A stretch of DNA of 16,667 nt, taken from the NCBI GenBank assembly GCA_028281205.1, contig JANQKJ010000182.1, forward strand, positions 1 through 16,667. Direction: 5' to 3'. Below the pieces are notes generated by a model. That model saw only the letters and a program-made list of their open reading frames with translations. It was not told where the DNA came from and made no database searches. This DNA is from Gammaproteobacteria bacterium. Lineage in GTDB: Bacteria > Pseudomonadota > Gammaproteobacteria > UBA4575. This document shows, one piece after another, positions 14,188-16,667 of this stretch (position 1 is the stretch's first letter; the number at the start of each line of letters is the position of its first letter). Made by a program: the position numbers and the translations under genes.

Positions 14188-14188
14188 T
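13996..14188. repeat. Array of six hairpins directly downstream of the tRNA
   Basis: Six inverted repeats follow one another: 13996-14016 (6 bp), 14028-14060 (8 bp, GAGGGCAG), 14061-14071 (GCCC-TAC-GGGC), 14090-14120 (9 bp plus 4 bp beyond a bulge), 14124-14136 (CGACC-TAC-GGTCG) and 14168-14188 (9 bp). Two of them share the loop sequence CCTACGG. The density suggests a structured RNA or a REP-like palindromic element rather than chance. Confidence 0.55.
14168..14188 (-). terminator. AT-rich hairpin at the 3' end of the tRNA, possible terminator
   Basis: Perfect 9-bp arms, AAAAATTTC and GAAATTTTT, flank a 3-base loop. On the tRNA strand the hairpin overlaps the last A of CCA and ends in five T. 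It may terminate or mark the tRNA transcript, though the stem has only one G-C pair. Confidence 0.4.
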
Positions 14189-14264
14189 GGTAGCGGGGGC
14201 AGGATTTGAACCTGCGACCTTCGGGTTATGAGCCCGACGAGCTGCCAGACTGCTCCACCCCGCA
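14188..14264 (-). tRNA. Initiator tRNA-Met (CAU)
   Basis: The 77-base gene folds into a full cloverleaf on the minus strand with an encoded CCA. The anticodon CAT is at 14228-14230. Initiator hallmarks are all present: a mismatch at positions 1-72 (T-T), the three G-C pairs GGG/CCC in the anticodon stem next to the CTCATAA loop, and a GAGC/GCTC D stem. The T stem is GCAGG/CCTGC. The sequence closely follows E. coli tRNA-fMet. It lies 115 bases after nuoN on the same strand with its own promoter. Confidence 0.97.
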
Positions 14265-14315
14265 TCAATATGGTAGGTCACAGAATCAACTTACTAGTTA
14301 ATCCCATGTCAATCT

Positions 14316-14353
14316 GAGCGGGCGAGTGTACGCAGCTAAGCGTTATATTTCAA
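14316..14353 (-). promoter_or_regulatory. Stable-RNA promoter of the initiator tRNA
   Basis: On the minus strand TTGAAA (14348-14353) is followed after exactly 17 bases by TACACT (14325-14330) and then by the GC-rich discriminator CGCCCGCTC (14316-14324). This is the classical arrangement of stringently controlled tRNA and rRNA promoters. It would give a leader of about 50 bases. A second TTGACA at 14307-14312 has a poor -10 partner (TTGATT) and is less likely. Confidence 0.65.
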
Positions 14354-14358
14354 GAAGG

Positions 14359-14379
14359 TTAAAAACGCAGGATTTTTAA
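14359..14379 (-). terminator. Weak AT-only hairpin after nuoN
   Basis: TTAAAAA and TTTTTAA (14359-14365 and 14373-14379) form a perfect 7-bp repeat around a 7-base loop, abutting the nuoN stop codon. With no G-C pair in the stem it can be at most a weak terminator of the nuo operon. Confidence 0.3.
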
Positions 14380-15807
14380 TCAAGCAAAAACTTGCTGGCA
14401 GAGGTTAATGAGGTACTGTGGGAATACAAATAGGCCTACGACCAACAACGCATGAATACTCAAAACTGAGATATGCCCAGCCGGCATCGGGGTAACTTGC
14501 TGATGCTCACTATCATCAAAATACATCAACTTAATCACACGCAAATAATAGAACGCGCCTATCACAGACGACACAACAGCAATAATAGCCAATATTACCC
14601 CTTCGCTTGCAATAACTGCCTGGAGAATATTTAGCTTGGCGTAAAAACCAACCGTCATTGGTATTCCTGCCATCGAAAACATCAACAGCAAGATCAAAAA
14701 TGCAAGCCATGGGTAAGCTCTAGCCAAGCCTTGCAAATCAGTGAGCTCTTCAAGCGGGCGATTCATACGCTCACTGCAAAGCATCGCCCCAAAAGTAGCA
14801 GAACTCATTAATGCATAAATTAGTGTATAGAATAACGCTGCTGAATAACCTTGCTGATTTCCAACCAGCAAGCCAAGCAAAATGTAGCCTACATGCCCAA
14901 TGGTGGAATAACCCAACATGCGTCTCAGATTAGTTTGTGCAATGGCAACAATGTTGCCTACTAATAGTGAAAGAACTGCCAACGCCATGAGTGACTGTTG
15001 CCAATATTCATGCATGTACGGCAACCCATCCATCAGCACTCTCAGCGCTAATAACAATCCTGCAATTTTTGGCACACTACCTATTAACAACGTCACAGGT
15101 AATGGTGCACCCTGATAAACATCCGGTAGCCACATATGAAACGGCACCGCACCCAACTTAAATGCAAGCCCGATTACGATGAAGATAATCGCCGCAATAA
15201 CACCGATACCTGCTTCATTCTCAATCGCTAAATCCGAGAGATAGAGCGAACCGGTTAAACCATATATGAGTGAAATTCCATACAGCAAAAAGCCAGAAGC
15301 AATTGCACCTAGAACAAAATATTTAATTGCCGCCTCTGAACTAATGGAGTTATCACGATCTATAGCCACAAGTGCATACATGGAAAGCGATAGCAACTCC
15401 AAACCTAAATAAATCATCAGCAAGTGGCTAGCTGAACTTATCAACATCATGCCAAGCAGCGCAAACAACGCTAGGGCATAATATTCACCAACAGGGAATT
15501 TATGTGACTCTATATAACTACGTGAATAAACTAATACAACAATCATTAACACACACATTGCGGCTTTAGAGAGAGACGCTAACCCGTCTACCACATAGAA
15601 GCCATTAAATAACTCTACCGCGTCCCCATTGAGTGGCAAAATAGACAAATACAGCACTACAAGTAAGACTAACTGCGTTAATGTATAAAGACTCTTATGA
15701 TAACTAGAGATAAACGCTGCACTTAGCAGTACAACAGACGCACCCAACAGCAGAATAATTTCTGGTGCAAGTATCAGATAATCCATAACCATCGAATTCA
15801 CTTGCAT
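14380..15807 (-). CDS. nuoN: NADH-quinone oxidoreductase subunit N
   Basis: NuoN is one of the antiporter-like, proton-translocating membrane subunits of complex I. The 475 residues form about 14 membrane helices. The key residues are in place: Glu137 in LGLELLS and Lys217 in GLAFKLGAVPFHMWLPDVYQGAP, the broken-helix region of the family. The start ATG lies one base after the nuoM stop (TGA-G-ATG), so the two genes are coupled; downstream ATGs at residues 6 and 8 are possible alternatives. It is the last nuo gene, followed by the initiator tRNA on the same strand. Confidence 0.97.
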   Translation of the reverse strand: MQVNSMVMDYLILAPEIILLLGASVVLLSAAFISSYHKSLYTLTQLVLLVVLYLSILPLNGDAVELFNGFYVVDGLASLSKAAMCVLMIVVLVYSRSYIESHKFPVGEYYALALFALLGMMLISSASHLLMIYLGLELLSLSMYALVAIDRDNSISSEAAIKYFVLGAIASGFLLYGISLIYGLTGSLYLSDLAIENEAGIGVIAAIIFIVIGLAFKLGAVPFHMWLPDVYQGAPLPVTLLIGSVPKIAGLLLALRVLMDGLPYMHEYWQQSLMALAVLSLLVGNIVAIAQTNLRRMLGYSTIGHVGYILLGLLVGNQQGYSAALFYTLIYALMSSATFGAMLCSERMNRPLEELTDLQGLARAYPWLAFLILLLMFSMAGIPMTVGFYAKLNILQAVIASEGVILAIIAVVSSVIGAFYYLRVIKLMYFDDSEHQQVTPMPAGHISVLSIHALLVVGLFVFPQYLINLCQQVFA

Positions 15808-15808
15808 C

Positions 15809-16667
15809 TCAAGGCACCTTACTCACTAGCGCTAAACGTAACACTTGTTCTAACGACGGTTGCAAATATTCAACTAGCATTGCTGGCCACACGCCCACAA
15901 TGATTACTAACAACGCTAGACTCATTAACACTAAAAATTCTCGCGTGCTGACATCCTGTAGGGCAACAACAGAATCACTTACCACCTCACCAAATATGAC
16001 GCGCTTGACCAACCATAGAGAATACGCAGCACCCACAATTAAGGTCACAGCCGCTAATGCCGAGTACCAGAGACTGGCATCAAAACTGGCAATAATTACC
16101 ATAAACTCACCAACAAAGCCTGATGTACCCGGCAAACCTGAATTAGCCATAGCAAATAAAACCATAAACGCGGCGAACACCGGCATACTATTAACTACAC
16201 CCTGATAGTCATCAATGTTACGCGAGTGCATACGATCATAAAGCACGCCTACGCATAAAAATAATGCGCCAGAAATAAAACCATGGGAAATCATCTGAAT
16301 CATACCGCCCTGCAAAGCGAGCATTTGAATGTCTTGATTGCCAACACTGATTTGAAAAATCACAAAAAAGCCAAGCGTCACAAAGCCCATATGCGCAATA
16401 GAAGAGTAAGCAATCAACTTCTTCATATCTTTTTGCGCTAGCGCCACAAAACCAATATATACAATTGCAATCAGTGATATTGTTATTAACAGCCAGTCCA
16501 GTTCTCTACTTGCGTCCGGTGTAATTGGTAAATTGAAGCGCAAAAAACCATAGCCACCTATCTTCAACATAATAGCCGCTAAAATCACCGAGCCACCTGT
16601 TGGTGCCTCTACATGCGCATCAGGCAACCATGTATGCACTGGCCACATAGGCACTTTAACTGCAAAA
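15809..16667 (-). CDS. nuoM: NADH-quinone oxidoreductase subunit M, 3' part (gene runs off the window)
   Basis: The frame is open to the right edge of the window, where it reads FAVKVPMWPVHTWLPDAHVEAPTGG, the conserved middle of NuoM containing the essential Lys before the VP-H-TWLPDAH motif. About 286 C-terminal residues are present, with KDMKKLIAYSSIAHMGF and SHGFISGALFLCVG also typical. The N-terminal part of about 200 residues lies outside. A GTG at 16654 is internal and not a start. NuoM is a proton-pumping subunit of complex I and normally lies just before nuoN, as here. Confidence 0.97.
   Translation of the reverse strand, partial: FAVKVPMWPVHTWLPDAHVEAPTGGSVILAAIMLKIGGYGFLRFNLPITPDASRELDWLLITISLIAIVYIGFVALAQKDMKKLIAYSSIAHMGFVTLGFFVIFQISVGNQDIQMLALQGGMIQMISHGFISGALFLCVGVLYDRMHSRNIDDYQGVVNSMPVFAAFMVLFAMANSGLPGTSGFVGEFMVIIASFDASLWYSALAAVTLIVGAAYSLWLVKRVIFGEVVSDSVVALQDVSTREFLVLMSLALLVIIVGVWPAMLVEYLQPSLEQVLRLALVSKVP

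Noticed and set aside
14016..14231. 71-residue open frame on the + strand ending VAGAGFEPATFGL
   Set aside because: It reads antisense through the tRNA; the AGAGFEPATFGL end is a well-known false protein made from tRNA sequence, and the rest is hairpin-rich non-coding DNA.
13991..14281. 96-residue open frame on the - strand with RRAHNPKVAGSNPAPAT
   Set aside because: It runs through the tRNA in the sense direction; this segment is the other common tRNA-derived false protein.
14284..14312. TTGACA-17-TTGATT as the tRNA promoter
   Set aside because: The -35 is perfect but the -10 is poor; the pair at 14325-14353 with a GC-rich discriminator fits stable-RNA promoters better.
1..16667. CRISPR arrays, insertion sequences, prophage genes or toxin-antitoxin pairs
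   Set aside because: No regularly spaced repeats, transposase, integrase, phage or toxin-like genes were seen on either strand.

Overview
The window looks like chromosomal DNA of an AT-rich gammaproteobacterial sulfur oxidiser. The main evidence is a complete aprM-aprB-aprA operon for the dissimilatory (reverse, sulfite-oxidising) APS reductase with its membrane subunit. It is supported by an E. coli-like IscU, a SlyD-like FKBP isomerase, an initiator tRNA next to nuoM-nuoN, and a DUF6494-type small protein. No genus can be named from this sequence alone.

Layout, left to right. (1) 1-1860: an exported kelch/beta-propeller protein (+) converges on a 53-residue protein gene (-), with a perfect hairpin between them. 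(2) 1862-2911: an orphan BioF2/FemAB-like N-acyltransferase (+), starting with TTG. (3) 2912-3346: an intergenic stretch whose last 120 bases carry direct and inverted repeats, leading into an orphan iscU and a small alpha-beta-barrel-like protein. (4) 4352-5078: two small + strand genes, DUF4144-like and DUF6494-like. (5) 5172-9949: eight closely spaced - strand genes, probably one operon. In transcription order they are an NTF2-like protein, a SlyD-type PPIase, a 47-residue-repeat TPR protein, a HIT hydrolase, a 298-residue unknown, a YciI-like protein, and two adjacent paralogues of unknown function. (6) 10125-10154: a strong intrinsic terminator closing the apr operon. (7) 10200-13451: aprM-aprB-aprA (-). 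(8) 13452-14187: more than 700 bases without a credible gene but rich in inverted repeats. These include a perfect 16-bp palindrome with a Fur-like core upstream of aprM and a run of hairpins directly downstream of the tRNA. (9) 14188-14264: initiator tRNA-Met(CAU) (-) with a stable-RNA type promoter. (10) 14380-16667: nuoN and the 3' part of nuoM (-).

How it fits together: AprBA oxidises sulfite plus AMP to APS and AprM passes the electrons to the membrane quinone pool, while NuoM/NuoN are proton-pumping subunits of complex I. IscU is the scaffold for Fe-S clusters such as those in AprB and complex I. The eight-gene cluster after apr is the least understood part. It contains chaperone-like, scaffold-like and nucleotide-hydrolase-like proteins plus several unknowns, and its proximity to apr makes a link to sulfur or redox metabolism possible but unproven. 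The best candidates for something undescribed are this cluster with its tandem paralogues, the hairpin array after the tRNA, and a GC-rich promoter motif shared by the tRNA and the 53-residue gene.
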